Shown: one piece after another, positions 23,791 through 36,366 of the stretch
How the letters are laid out: each line of letters begins with the position of its first letter
How positions within the stretch are numbered: the stretch's first letter is position 1
Assembly: GCA_019693395.1 (NCBI GenBank)
Contig: JAAMXP010003108.1
Span: 5,219-69,218 of the forward strand
Origin: Ettlia oleoabundans
Lineage: Eukaryota > Chlorophyta > Chlorophyceae > Chlamydomonadales
Direction of reading: 5' to 3'
DNA length: 64,000 nt
The notes under the pieces: model-generated
The model's input: only the letters and a program-made list of their open reading frames with translations
Databases searched by the model: none
What the model was told of the DNA's origin: nothing
Made by a program: the position numbers and the translations under genes

Positions 23791-24856
23791 TCACTTGGAC
23801 AGGGTGTCACGCTCATTAACCAAGCCAAAGAGGCTGAACTTCTTGCCAGTGCTGGCTGCCTTCTTCGCCACTGGCAACTTCTGGGCGGCCTTCTGAATCT
23901 TCTGGGTGCCCTTCTGCAGTAGCGAGCGGGAAACAACAGCATTCAGGCAAAGCTGCCGCATGAAATGGGCGTCCCATACCTTGCATGATGGTGCAGAGCA
24001 ATGCCTCCCACAACAATAGTAGTCTGGTTGCCATGTTATAACTGTGGCAAGCCATGCTGTTGGAGGTCCAGTTCCCCCAACCAGGAGCGCGCGCACCTTT
24101 GTTGGCACGGCGCCGTTGGTGTTGCTGCCGCCGAAGAAGGGTGTGTCCTTCAGGCCGGGGGCGGTCTCATAGCCAGCGCCGGTAACATTGGAGTCCTTAG
24201 CGCTCCACTCGCGGTCCAGCAACTCAGCAAACTTGGGGTCAGCCTTGACGGCTGCTGCGCCAGCACCCACAACCGCCACCAGCGAGACGGGCAGCACCAG
24301 GGGCCGGAAGGTCTCAAAGCCCAGGCCTGCAGAGCCAGACTCCTCCTTCGAAATGCTGGGTGCTGCCGCCTTCTTGCCCGCTGCGGGCTTCTTGGCGGCG
24401 GGCTGGTCCTTGACAAAGTTCTTCACCTCGGGCTGCACCAGCACCACGCCAGCCTCTGCGGGTGCGCTAACAGTCACTGCAGCTGCTGCCAGGCCAGCTG
24501 CCAGAAAGCGCAATGGCGTGACGGGGGCTGCGTCGCCTGCCAAGGGGGAGGGGGCCGGGGAGGGGGCCTCAGCCGTGGACGAGGGAGGCAATGTTGGCAA
24601 CTCGCATTTTCAGATGGGATTAATTTATATTCGTGAAGAGGCCCGCTCCGCGTGTTTGCCCCCGCATCTGCAGAGCTGGGGCATGTGGGTGTGCAACCCC
24701 ATTGCCGGGACAGCCACGCTCATCGTGACCAACCAAGTGCAAATACTCACTCTGCTGCACCGCCGCTACGCGGATTGCCCGCTGGGCACGAGGCTGACGC
24801 GCAGCCACCTTGCCGGCCACAAACGCCTGGCTCTGTGCAACAGCTGCCGCCACCAT
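23791..24856 (-). CDS. Small plastid-targeted membrane protein of unknown function
   Basis: Three exons join in phase: 24751-24856, 24097-24536 and 23791-23913, giving 222 residues. The start ATG is at 24856-24854 (context atcATGG). The N-terminus (MVAAAVAQSQAFVAGKVAAR, then RAQRAIRVAA) has the Ala/Arg/Val make-up and VAA cleavage-like end of a green-algal chloroplast transit peptide. It is followed by a hydrophobic Ala-rich stretch ending in APAEAG, resembling a lumenal AxA processing site. A Lys/Ala/Pro-rich linker leads to a probable membrane helix (LVLPVSLVAVVGAGAAAV), then DPKFAELLDREWSAKDSN, and a basic C-terminal segment (KIQKAAQKLPVAKKA). I do not recognise the family. Thylakoid location is inferred from the leader only. 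The exon 2 acceptor after cccccttggcag was chosen because upstream options hit stops or the wrong frame. Confidence 0.8.
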
Positions 24857-25619
24857 GATTGTAAGCCTTCCCGAGAAGTGACTTCACACTGAACAAACAC
24901 GCTGCAAAGTGGCGGTGCTGAGCTTGCCTTCTTTCATTCTGCCAGCCGGGATAAGGGTGAGTGCAGCGAGCTGGAGGGCACATTACCGCCGCAGCTTGCA
25001 CCTACTTGCTGGACAAGAAATAAACTGTTCATGGTAATATTAAACGGCAGCTCCCGCCTCCTTAGTTCACCGCCGCAGCCGCACCGCCGCTGTCCCAGCC
25101 CCTTGCGGTGTTGTAGGAGTACTTGTGAGGGCACACCCTGGTTTGAAATACGCCCACCTGTAGGGAACCGCTCCTAATGCTTGTTGCTAGAGCCTCTCTC
25201 CTCATGGCAACGACAGCTGCGCCAACATCCTGCCTGTAGCAGTTTTTCAGGACGAACTGGAGTATCATAGTCAGCGCCGCCAAGACTATGATAGGTATTG
25301 GTATTCCTCTACTATATCATTTGTACAACAGACGAATTGGGCAAGTGAGGAGGATGCGTTCAATCATAGGCGAAGTGTAAAGACGAGCAGGGAACGAAAT
25401 GCTGGAACAAAAGGGGCGAGCTGAGGAGGAAAGGTGCTGGAAGTCGCTATAGACAGCAGACTGCATTTTGAGTTGTATCTGCATGCCTTTGTATAAGCTG
25501 ATGCTAGAGACAGCAGACTACACTGAATCGTATCTGCATGCTTTTTTATGATGCTGGCAAAAGCACACTAAACTTGTTGTGTATCTGCATGTTGTTGAAC
25601 AACCAATGCTGGAGACGGG
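24857..25619. other. Intergenic between the small plastid protein gene and the ABCG gene
   Basis: 763 bases containing the promoter of the plastid protein gene and the 3' flank of the ABCG gene. The right part carries a tandem repeat listed separately. No coding block is seen. Confidence 0.5.
25451..25614. repeat. Three-copy degenerate tandem repeat, unit about 51-57 bases
   Basis: The word tatctgcatg recurs at 25476, 25531 and 25582. The flanking words agacagcaga (25451, 25508) and gatgctaga/gatgctggca/aatgctggaga keep the same order, so this is one tandem array with units of about 55 and 51 bases. It lies just past the stop codon of the ABCG gene. Confidence 0.8.
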
Positions 25620-28600
25620 TCAGCTTTTTGCTGCCAACTCCATAGCCGAAGCTTGCAAGTGCTTGTTGGTGGATCCATTGGCAGGCATGTCTGCGGCTGG
25701 CGGTGTACGGCGGAGTCTATTTGGCCGGGGCATCACAAAATACAGCATCATAAATGCCAGCAGTGCCTGCAGGGGCGCAAGAGACAAGGCATGAGCAGCG
25801 GTAGATGCAATGGGCAGGAAAAGTGCCGAAGCTAAAGAGCCATAACTGCAGCATCCAAACTTGGCAGAGGGCAAAGAACAGGGCCTTTTTAAACCTCCAA
25901 TCTCCCTAAAGGCCACTAAAGCATAGGCACGGGCTGCTTAACGCACGGGCATGGGACCAACAGGCGCAATGCCACAAATCAGCTCAACAGACAGAATGCT
26001 GCACGAGCAGGCCCACCCTCACTCACCAGCCCCAGATAGAAGCAATCCAAGATGACAATGTCCCGAGTCAGGTTGTTTGGGTTGATGCCGATCGTCTCTA
26101 AGAACACAGTGCCCCGCACATTGCTCGCTGCCGCATAGCCCTCGAACTGCGCAGCGGCATGGGAGCCAACAGACGGCAGGGCATCAGGAGTCAGACGTTG
26201 AGTAACTCCTGACGGTCGTTGCCTGCTGCTTCGCCACCATTGCAGCGCATTTCTGATTGCTGCCAGCAGCCAGCAGGGCAAACGAGAGCACCTTTTTCTA
26301 GGGAAGAGCCGCAACACTGTTGATGAACGCCCACGGGCTTGCTCATAGCACTCACCGCAAAGTCTATCTTTATTCCTGACAGCTCATTGATCATGAGGGC
26401 TGAGTATGCATAGAAGAAGATGGATACCCAGTGGATCCAACCAATCCAATCGGGCATACTTTCGGGGTTGACCAGCATGCCTGCACGGGTAGAGAAAAGG
26501 GAGGGTTGCGGGCTGGGCAAGTAGGGCAAATAACTATTGGTGAACGTGTTTTGCGCTGCCACAGTGCTTACAGCCCGCAGAAGGTATTGGGTTGTTTGTA
26601 ATGGTGGTTCATGTGCCCTGTGTTTTGGGACTATAACACAAATACTAGCAGCCCCTGCCCTCAATCTAGCTGACAGCTGGGTGCTTAGGAGCTGCCAAGC
26701 CGTTTTTGAAGTCGCCCACCTGACAGCACCACTGACACCAGCAGCACAATGTTCATGATCAGGCCAGCCACTCCTGCGGTGCTGCTGCCCACAGTGACTG
26801 CCAGCGACAGGGCCCCCATCGCTGCACCAATAGGGTTGGACACAGGCGGCGGGCAGGAGCAAGAGCAAGATCAGCGGGTGGGGTTGGGGTTGCCAAAGCT
26901 AAACACCGGAATGCACCTACGGTACACTGCGATGATTTCCACCGAAACAACTTGCAAGAGGTGTTGCTGTGCTGTGCTGTGCTGTGCTGCACTGTCAAGT
27001 AAAGACCCCCTCTGGTAACGCAGAGAGGGCTGTACCGGGCACTCAAACGTCTAAACACAAAACCCACCGCCAGAGAAGGTGGCAAGAACCATGAAGAAGG
27101 TGGCGACGGTCGCGGAGGCTGTCTGGAGCCCCATCTACATTGCCAGAAACAGAGGCAAACCAGCAGGACTCAATAAGGCGCCATACTAGAGAGTGGACTT
27201 ATCATCCAGAAGGAGCAACCAGGAAGCTGGCACCTTTTGACAAATGGAGGCGCCAGCAAGTGGCAGTCCATGCAGCCAGCAAACTCATCAAGGGGTCGGC
27301 GGGAGCGGTGCCCGTGACTGGACATGGTTGCCTACAAAACCCCTCTGCTCGCAGCTCACCATGGGATAGAAAGGTGCCGAGAAGATAAAGACGGGTATGA
27401 CGCGCAGCAGAAGGGCGTCCAGGACGAGCTTGGCCAGCAGATAGGTGCCGGGCCTGTAGTAGCCACCTGCCATGCAGGATGTGCAGGCACAATAAGCAAG
27501 TTTGATTAACATATGAAGCAACCTGCCAAGCAGGAAGCATAAGCAAGAAGCGAATGTTGGACAAATAGAAGCAGGGGCGAAGAATGCGGTGTAGAGTTGT
27601 ACATCAGATCCCACTTGTTACTCAGCGTGCAATCAAGCCGTGTACTCTGCCTTGCGAGAGTGCATCGTTTCCCCAATCATGCTTTCAAGCTAGTCGCATA
27701 CGAAGCAAGTCGCAAATTGATGGAGAGTGAGGTGGACACTTACCCCTCACTTCCCGCATCACCATGCGTCGTTCCATCATGAACAAGTCCACGGTGGTGA
27801 GGGAGGTGAAGGCAAAGAAGCTGAGAACGAAAAACATGCCGCCTGGATAGGGTGTGTGGCACAAGCGAGTCAGGCAGGCAGCTTCTCCAAAGGCGAAGAT
27901 GAGATCCATGAGCAACGAAGATAGCAGGCGTGATTGGCTGCCTAAGCTGCAAACAGTGATGCTCAGTAAGACGAGGAAGCAACATGCATAACCAGCGTGG
28001 ATGCCGGAACATTGCTATCCCACGGACACATCGCTGGGTAAGTTTGCTGGTGCCGCTTCCACCTCCGCTGCCCCTGCTGGCCACTCACCCACACGGTTCT
28101 GGGCGCCTGAGACATCAAAGGACACTTGGAAGAACACGGCTCCCACCAACACGCCCATGAGCAGCGCCAAAATCCTGCCAGAAGGGCAAACAAAGGCAAC
28201 AGGCAAACATGCAGGTCTCCTAGGGAACAAACGCGCCGAGTTTAATGCAACTGGTTATGATGTAGCAGGCCCAACGCTCACTGGCACGCAGCATGCCAGC
28301 GCCACGCCTGTTTCCCGGTTGCCTTGCGCAGAGTAGCGCTCGATTGCCAGCAGCATGCTGGCATCTCTGCCCCTTCGCAAGCAGCAGGCCGTTGTCTGCT
28401 CACCAGTGGAGCAGCAGGAGGGACGGGTTCCGCAGGATGTTTACCAGGGTCCGCCAGAACACAACCGCCAGCTCCCTGCTCAGGCTGCGGCGCGGGTGCA
28501 CATGCGCCGCCTGCCGTGCCTCTGGCTCAGCTGCCCCCATGCTGCTTGCGCGTGATGTTCCTGCTCCCTCCACGTCCTCCTCGCTGCCCAATCGGCTGTC

Positions 28601-31600
28601 CAGCTTGCCGCCAATAGCCGTGCTGCTGCTGCCCCCACCCATGCCTTGATCCCCCCCGTCAGAGAAGCCGACTGCAGTGAGCGGCACTGGCAACAAGCCA
28701 TCTGCCTGCGGCACGTTCTGCCGCTGCTTGCCGCGTGCCTCCATCAGCTGCTGCAGGCTGTCTGGGTTGCTCACCGCCTCCAGCATGTGCTCCGCAATGG
28801 CGGTACCCACAGGACAGGGCAGCCCCATTTCAGCAAACCAGCCCTCTGCAGCCGAGGGGGGCCCCGAAAACAGGCAGTGGCCCTGCAGAGAAGGCAGGGC
28901 ACAAACAACAACGCAGCAGTTGTATATCAGATGCAGCATCACGAGTGAGCAGAATTGGTCATGAAGTGACTCACTCTAAACATAACTACCTCAGCTCCTG
29001 CAAGGCGTGCTTCCTCTTACTCACATACAATCTAAAGCTTGTGCCAGGCGCGACACCAGGAACCAACCCTGTTTCCCGTGTACTGGGAGCAGGCCCGTCC
29101 AAAAGGTTCGTGAGCTACTCGGGTTACTAAACAGCAACCCAGCAAAACACTGCAACCCTTTCCAAACCCACCTGCGCCAGAAGGTAGGCCCTGTCAAGCA
29201 GCGAGAACATGGCTGGCGATGGCTGGTGGTAAGACAGCAGCACAATGCGTCCGTCGTTGGCCACCTGCGAGCATGGGCCACAGGGGCTCCAATGACGCAC
29301 AAAAGGCAGCACAGAAGCAGCGTGTGGCACTTCAAGCTCCACAACGTGGACGTCTGCCCAGCGCAGAAGGTGGCTAGTCAGCGTTTCATACATGATGTGG
29401 GGTTCAGAAGCAATACTTGAGCTGAAAGACTCATCGGCTGCCCTGCTGCAGGCCACCACCGCTTGGTACAACTGGCCCAGCAGGGGCAGTCACCTGCTTC
29501 ATCTGAGAATTGAAGTGCAGGGCTGTGAGGCTGTCCCCCATTCCCAACCCACGCCTTACGACCCCACACCACAAAGATACGCACCTGCTTAAGAGTGCGC
29601 ATGAGGTGCAAGGCTGTGAAGCTGTCCAGCCCGCTGGTGGGTTCATCCAACACCAGCACTGCGGGCCTGGTCACTAGCTCCATGGCAATAGTGACCCTGC
29701 AGGAGGAAAGTGTGGCGGTGGCAGGAAGGGGGCTGGGTGTGAGATGGTGGTGGTGGCGCAAGGAAGGGCAAGAACGGGGCAAGACAAGGAAGCACGGGCA
29801 GTGACTGTTATGGGGGCAAGGTGGACACAACACGTGCATGGTAGGTCAAGGACGTGCGAGGGTGATGAAGTAGTCGCGGTGATTTACTGCATGTGGCCTA
29901 GACACAGGGCAGGACGGTGTGCCACTGTCGCAGAATTACGGTTCACGTGCACACCTGCGCCGTTCTCCGCCGCTAACGCCGCGTATGCCGCTGCTGCCCC
30001 CCACGCGGGAGCGCGCCACATGCGAGAGGCCCAACTCTGCCAGTACAGATTGTACTGCCGCTTGTACCTCAACAGCGCTGGCCTCACAGAGCCTGCAGCA
30101 GCAGGCACGCCAAATGAGGAGTCCCCAGCCAGCTTGTGAAAAGTGCAGGGTGAGAAGCGGATGCCTTAGATGCATGCAGGCATTTGGATGCATGCAACAC
30201 ATGCCAAAATGAGGCACGAACAGCTTGCCTGAGGATTGCTGAGTATCGGACGCACTCCTCAACCGTCAATGTGGGGAGCAGGTTGTCGTTCTGTGCTACG
30301 TAAGCTATCTGCAAGGGGGCCAGGAGTGAAACGACAGGAAAGTTGCCGAACGGTGAAAACTGGTGTCTGACAACACGGAAATCAAGCAGCAGCAGCACAA
30401 GCAACATAGAGTGAGGAGTTGAGATTGCAAGGATGCAGCAGAAGGCTGTCTTGCTGACCTTGCGCCGCGAGCTTGCTTGCAGCGGCTGCCCGTCCAGCAT
30501 GACCGCTCCATTCAAGCTGCTGCTAGCATCCAAGTCCTCGGAAGAACCTGCCAGCATAGCCAGCAGTGTGGTCTTTCCAGAGCCCGAGGGGCCCAGCACC
30601 CCCACCAGCTCGCCACATGCTGCCACACCACTGACATTTTTTAAAATCTGCTTGTGTCCGGGGGCACCCGCTGTAACCACATCAGCTGTCACGCCAGTTG
30701 TCTCAGTGGCGGGCGCCAGCGCCGGCGCTGTGTCGGCTGCTGCAGCGGCAGAGGCAGGGCTGCCCAACCCGCAAAGGAACAGCCGCTTGAGGCGTGAGTA
30801 CCAGGGTTGGCTGTGACGGACGGGAACTGCGCAAGTGAGGTTGTCAAAAGTCAACAGGTGAATGGGCTCCGAGGGGCGTCGCCTTACAGCCATCGCGCCG
30901 CCGCCAATGTCAGCAACGCCTGCCGGCTTCACTGTTGCAGCAGCAGCAGAAGTGGCAGCAGCAGCGTCGGGTTTGGATCCGCTCCTAAACAAGGCTTGGT
31001 GCCTGCAGGTCAGCGGCAGAGTGGGTTGGTATTTTACTATAGAGCCACGCTTGAGAACGTAAACACACAGCTAATCAAGGAAACGAGATGGCTGACTCGC
31101 ACTAACCATGCTATCTGCTCCTGCGACCTTAACACACACACACCCCCCCCCACCCCCCACCCCCACACACACCCCAAAAACAAATGAGCGCTCCCTACCA
31201 AGACACCTGAAGCCCTGCCGCACCTAATGAGATAGAGCGTCAGGAATCCCGCCAGACCCACCAGCACCATAAGCGGAATTGCCGCAACCACGGGATCATA
31301 GCTCTCCGACTGGGTGACCCGGTAGTCGCCTGCGGGTGGGTAGAAGTAAAGCAATGCCGTTACAATGCTGATAAAATGATAAAAAAAACATTAACAAAGA
31401 GAGACAGAGGATAGAGAGCAAGGGTAAGTCAGGTAGCGGCCCAGCAACAAACCCACAACAGCAGAGCTGCTCCAAGTTGTTGTTTGTTGTTGTTGGTGTT
31501 GTTTGAAATCAATATACTTTCAACCCGATTATATATTAATTGACTGAAACGTTGGTAGTGCATGTGAATACCCACCCCCAAAAGACAAAACACCACCCCT

Positions 31601-34594
31601 TCCATTCTGCCTCACGCACCTTGCACGAAGCCAAGGCCCGGCACCACACAGGCGGCAATCTGGCAGGGTGCCACAAGCGTCACAAAGAAGTCCTGGATGT
31701 CAAAAGTGCATAGCCTGTCCAGGGTGCAGTCGATCGAAGCCGGCTTGCTGTTGATGATGCGCAGTATGCCCTCAACATCTGCGGCAAGGGCAATGGGGGC
31801 ACGAGGGGACAGCTGCAATGCGGTGTCAAGGGGTGGGAAAGCGTCAAGATGGAGCAAAAATCTGGCTGAGCTGCGTGCACACAGGCCACATTTCAGCTTG
31901 ATAGCCTCTGCCCTTCCCTGGGGCAATCGAGCACCATGACAGCCTACAAGGATGCCATCTGAGAAACACGCACTCGCGAGTGCGTGCTGCCGCCACACAC
32001 AACCCATAAACACACCTGGGCAGTCTGTCTGGCAAGCGCAGGTGGTGGTGGCACAATCCACGCGGGATGAGTTGTCCTTGAAGCCGCACTCGGTCGCTGT
32101 GCAGGTGATGGGGTTGTCCGCTTTGCCAGCCAACGCAAAATTCACCTTGCAGAATTGATCGGCTGCGAGAATGCCGGAATGCAGGGCAAGGAAGGGTAAG
32201 CATGAGAGTAAGGTTGTTGTGGGAGGGATTGAAGGGAAGGTACAGGTGTTGGGCTGGTGCGAGTGCCGAAAGGAAAGAGGGCATGGTCTGAAAAGCATGC
32301 CAGGAGCAGCGCACATGTCATGCTGACGCAATACGCAAAGGCGCGGCAGCAAGGCCAGCAGTGGCTGTGACTGGTGCCTCACCGGTGCTGGCCGGTGGCT
32401 GGCCGTCTGGCAGCGCGCTCGTGTTGCAGACCATGAAGAAGCTGCCAGGCACAATCGTTTGCGCCAGGCCCGTGCCCTGCAGAATGCAACCTACAACTTA
32501 TCACCAACAAAGAATCACCAATGATACACGCCAGATACGCCGTAGAAGAAGCAGCCACGCACATCCGCAGCATGGTGCATGGCCTCCTCCAGCCATCTGC
32601 CTCGTGCAGCTAAAAATGCAGCGAAAAGGCCTGAAACTGCCGGCCATAATGGGACACCAAATTGCCGGCACATGCGCCTGTGCATGGCAGCAGCAGCGCA
32701 AGCTAGCTCACCGCCAGGTCGCAGGTGTAAGCCTTGGACTGCATGCCCTGCTGGAAGGCGGTCTCGCTGCTGCAGGTCGCGCCGCTGGAGCCAAAGTATG
32801 AGTCGCAAGCGGCATCCGTCTGACAAGCATCGCAGGAGGGACCACCCCAGCCCTCCTTGCAGTCGCACTGGCCGGTACTGGGGTTGTACTGCTGCAGGGC
32901 TGTGCAGGCTGCATCAAAAAGGGAGGTGAAGGAAAGCAGGGGAGGACAGAGTGGGTGGAGTTTGAAAGGTGAGCGTGCAGCGCCTCAGTTATTGGGCTTA
33001 ACAGCTGAATTAGATGTGGCATTGGCTGCTGCGAACGAGTGTCCAACAGCCAAGCTTATTATATTAGCGATCAAAACATGCGATTCAATGCGTCAAAAAG
33101 GGCAGCTTGATGCACACTGCGTGAGGCAGTTGTATGCACACAAGAACTCACTCCTCAAAGGCTGGCAGGGGTTGTCGGCATTGGAGGCAGGGGCGGGTGC
33201 AGCCTGGGGCTCCAGAGGGCACACAGCTTGGCTGCTAAGCTCCGCTGGGTAGCTGGAGCAGAAGCCTGAAGGCATGGAGCAGTTGGCGCCACCCCAGCCA
33301 CACTGGCAGGAGCACCCCAGGGTCCCATCTTCCGCCTCTGTGCAGCGCCCATTAGGGCCGCAGTCTGTGGGGCAGCCCAGCGTGACGGCTGCCACAATCT
33401 GCCCCCGAAACCTGTACTCAGACAGCCCCTCAATTGTGGAAGCACCAAAGGTTGTGTTGTACGGAGACTGGATGATCCAGTCGACTGTGCTGGATAGCGT
33501 GAGGGTGTTACCCTGCAGGCACAAGAGAGTCTCAGGCAGGTTGTGGCCCAGCATGGTTAGGGAAGCGTACTTGTTGTCTGAGTTACATGCCTGAGTCAGC
33601 GCTGCAGCGCACGGCCTGAAACAGGGTTGCCTACACAACACCAACAGCCCATAGAGCAGCAGGGTTGAGGTCAGGGAGGGCAGCATGGCACCTGAACGAC
33701 AGCGGTGATGGCAGAAGTGTTGGTGTCGCCATTGCCGACCATGGAGAGCGTTTCATTGTTAATTAGTGATGTGGAGATAACAGTGCCCTCCACTATATCG
33801 CCCTGCAGCTCTGTTGAATAAGTGGCAGCGTTGCCTGCCCCTCCTGATATTGGGGCGGGTGCTGCCGCTGCTAGGGGCGAACTGCTGATGGCGAATTTGT
33901 TGGCTTGGAGGTTGAGCGTAACAAAGGTCGAGCCCTGGAGCTGCAGCAGGCCGAGGGCGCAAGCACAGCACAGCGTGACACAGCATAGCACAGCATGACA
34001 AGCGCCAGCCGAGCAGCATCATGGGCCACGTGATACAGCATGGCCCGCAACACGATACACCCGGACAGCAGCAGTGCGGCATGCAGCTACAACCAGGGTT
34101 GCTCGAGCGCGCCAGGAACCAATACAGAAAACAAAGGCGTGGTTGCTGCCAATTGCCACAAATAAAATGTTGTAGCCAAATGGCAAGGTCATCAAAGCAT
34201 CTGCCCACAACTAACCGCCCACCTCTATGCCATCCGCTGGATACAGCAGCAGGGGTCCGGTGGCTTCAGTGGTTTGTAGGCTGGCTCCAGCCAACTGCTC
34301 CTCCAGACCCGCAACGGTGGTGGGGCAGGGGCCGCTGCCGGGCAGCACAAGTGCCAGGGCACCTTCAAAGCCAACTAATGCATCGGGATAGGTGGGGATA
34401 AGTTGCTGCTGAATGGGCTGCATCACTGCTGATCCATCCATGGATTGAGTGGAGGAGCTGGCGTTGAGATACAGGGTCAGACTGCACCCGCCCTGCTCCT
34501 GCGCCGCCACGCCCGAGGCGCTCGCGAGCAACAGTAAGACTGCCGCTGCCACCGCCGCGCCCTTCGAGGCAGGGCGGCGGGCCCGCGCAACCAT
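25620..34594 (-). CDS. ABCG half-transporter with a long Cys-rich, EGF-like N-terminal ectodomain
   Basis: ATP-driven exporter of the ABCG (white/WBC) family. The ATG at 34594 starts a signal peptide (AVAAAVLLLLASASGVAA). The ectodomain spans exons to about 31690 and has two Cys-rich EGF-like blocks: CGPNGRCTEAEDG with CQCGWGGANC (about 33270-33370), and CDCKEGWGGPSCDAC (about 32820-32870). A membrane helix (VVAAIPLMVLVGLAGFLTLYL, about 31225-31290) precedes the ATPase. That part has Walker A GPSGSGKTT (about 30565-30595), the Q-loop region VAQNDNLLPTLTVEECV, the signature VSGGERRR (about 29955-29980) and Walker B VLVLDEPTSGLDS (about 29620-29660). The C-terminal half has six or so membrane helices, e.g. 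ILALLMGVLVGAVFFQV, MFFVLSFFAFTSLTTVD and IHWVSIFFYAYSALMINELSG, and ends at the TGA at 25622-25620. The order ectodomain-ATPase-membrane resembles plant ABCG24/28-type proteins (family knowledge). The substrate is unknown. Confidence 0.92.
26964..26990. repeat. (TGCTG)n microsatellite in an ABCG intron
   Basis: About five copies of a tgctg/gctgt unit in an intron between two membrane-helix exons of the ABCG gene. Confidence 0.85.
31131..31180. repeat. CA/poly-C low-complexity tract in an ABCG intron
   Basis: Alternating ca units merge into c-rich runs with only a and c on the plus strand, so the sense strand of the gene is pure g and t. It lies in the intron between the last ectodomain/membrane exon and the ATPase exon. 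Confidence 0.9.
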
Positions 34595-35132
34595 GGATGC
34601 AGCCGTCCCTGATCAAGGCGTCACCGGTCTAACTAGACAAGCGCATTTCGTAAGCGGGTTAGGAGAGGGTTGCGGGTTCGGGGGAGCGGCGCAACTACAC
34701 TGTATAAACGGTGCAGCACTAACTGCTAGTTTGGCAGGAGCCCCTGGCAGCAAGGCACACGGTTGAGCGGGACGCGGGGCTGCCAGCGTGTCTTTTTTCA
34801 CGATCCTTCTGCTTAAGCTGATTAAGGGGCCCCTTCGATGAGGTATCACGTGACCTAAGCCCCATTGAATCGCCGGGGGGCCGTGGCGTGGCAACCTCAA
34901 AACCAGCTGTCCAACAAGCAGCGGCTCCGCCTGCACGGCGCCATACTGCTAACCTTCCATGCAATTGGCGCCGGATTGCGCTGACCCCCATCACACATTA
35001 GGAGGCGGGGACTTCTCAGCTAATGCTACATCATAGGTGTTTAAGAACTAACGCAAAAGAAGAGCAGTGCGGGCAGGGGTATATGCCTGTTGAAATGACA
35101 CACCCGTTGACAGCCGAAGCCTTGCCGCAGCC
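34595..35132. other. Intergenic upstream of the ABCG gene
   Basis: 538 bases between the ABCG start and the mTERF stop. It includes the palindrome aaggggcccctt near 34825. It should hold the ABCG promoter and mTERF 3' untranslated region. No gene is seen. Confidence 0.45.
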
Positions 35133-36125
35133 TCAAAGCGAGGTTGCCAGTAGCTCAACCACCTGCTCCTTGCTGCTGCCACTTTCTAGCAGAAAGGCTA
35201 CCATGCGCCGCAAGCCGTCTACTTCCACACCCACAATACTGGGTCTCCTCTCCACCACCTCTGCCACCTCCTGCTGGCTAAGCCCCAGCTCCCCAGTCAA
35301 GTACTGGAAGAAAGGCTGCAGCCGCTCCTCCACGCGGTACGACAACAGTGCAGGGTGTGCCAGTATTGCCTGCACCAGCATAAGATGATGGTTCGATATC
35401 AAGGAGAGCATTATCCAAATCTAGCTAATTGTCCAACAACATTTCCCTCTTTGCGTTGCAGCAAAAGCACCCGAGTCCTCAGCCTTTCCGCTCATACCCA
35501 CAGCTTTCCATCCCACCTTGGCCACCTGCTCCTGGCTGAGTCCTGCAGCTTGCAGGAACTCCACCACAGGCTTAAGGTCCGCTTCGACATCCAGTTTCCG
35601 TGCGTAGGGATTGGTGGGCTGTTTGCTGTTTTTCGAGGTGTGCAGACTGTTGGGATTCATGGCTATGTCCAGCACCCGATTGATCTCTGTCTGGTTGTCA
35701 ATACCCAGCCCACGAAGAAAGTTGCCTGCCGCCAAGTAAGCCAGGTTCTGACCGGCAGCAGGCTGGGCCAGCGCTGCATGGGACGCGAAAAGCGGGGGAG
35801 TCTTGAAACCTTGGCGAAGGGGGTCTGTGCAAAAATGCTGAATCCACCAAGGGTAGGATGGTGCTGTTGTTAGCAAATCACACCAAGCACAGGGCTTCAT
35901 TTACTAAGCAGCCCAGCAGCGCGCACCGTCTCTGAGCAGCCGCCCAACGTCGCCCTGCTTGGCTTGGCAACGGGCGGGGTGGCGGCGGCAAGCGTGACTG
36001 CCCCCGAGTGCCGCTCTCCATCGTCTATCCACGCATATGGCTGCTGGCACGGCGCTGCTGCTGTCTCTTGTGCTTGCTGCTGTTGGCGCCACGAGCTGAA
36101 GCTGTGCAAATACTGCTGCCGCCAT
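35133..36125 (-). CDS. mTERF-family protein, probably plastid or mitochondrial
   Basis: mTERF proteins bind organellar nucleic acid and affect transcription or splicing. The ATG at 36125-36123 starts an organelle-type leader (MAAAVFAQLQLVAPTAAST, then Arg-rich). Exon 2 (about 35515-35830) holds NFLRGLGIDNQTEINRVLD and LKPVVEFLQAAGLSQEQVAK. Exon 3 (about 35133-35372) holds ILAHPALLSYRVEERLQPF, LGLSQQEVAEVVERRPSIVG and VAFLLESGSSKEQVVELLA, with stop TGA at 35135-35133. The repeated pattern of a helix pair ending in a P-x-L/I turn is the mTERF motif. Only about three or four repeats are visible, fewer than in typical family members, so this is a short version. Family assignment is fairly sure; its organelle and target are not. 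Confidence 0.85.
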
Positions 36126-36366
36126 AATTGTTCGCGCCGTCACACGAGAAACGTGACAGGGAATGAGAATGCAGAAGTCACATATACAATGCAAGTGAAA
36201 TGGGTGATTGGAGGCTGGCAAACCACGACCGCCCTGCTGTGGGTTGCTGCGCCTTGGTGTACTTGAAAGGAAGATCGACAGAGCGGCCAGAATACCCGGC
36301 CAGGAAGTAGTTGATAGCGGCATGTGTGCAACGCTTGTGACGTCCGGTTGATCAATTTCTGCAGGA
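36126..36366. promoter_or_regulatory. Short divergent promoter region between the mTERF and TFIIIC-like genes
   Basis: Only 241 bases separate the two proposed start codons, so the promoters and leaders must overlap or be very close. No specific element is recognised. Confidence 0.5.

Noticed and set aside
34820..34835. Palindrome aaggggcccctt upstream of the ABCG gene
   Set aside because: A 12-bp palindrome in GC-rich sequence is expected by chance at about this frequency, and no motif identity is known.
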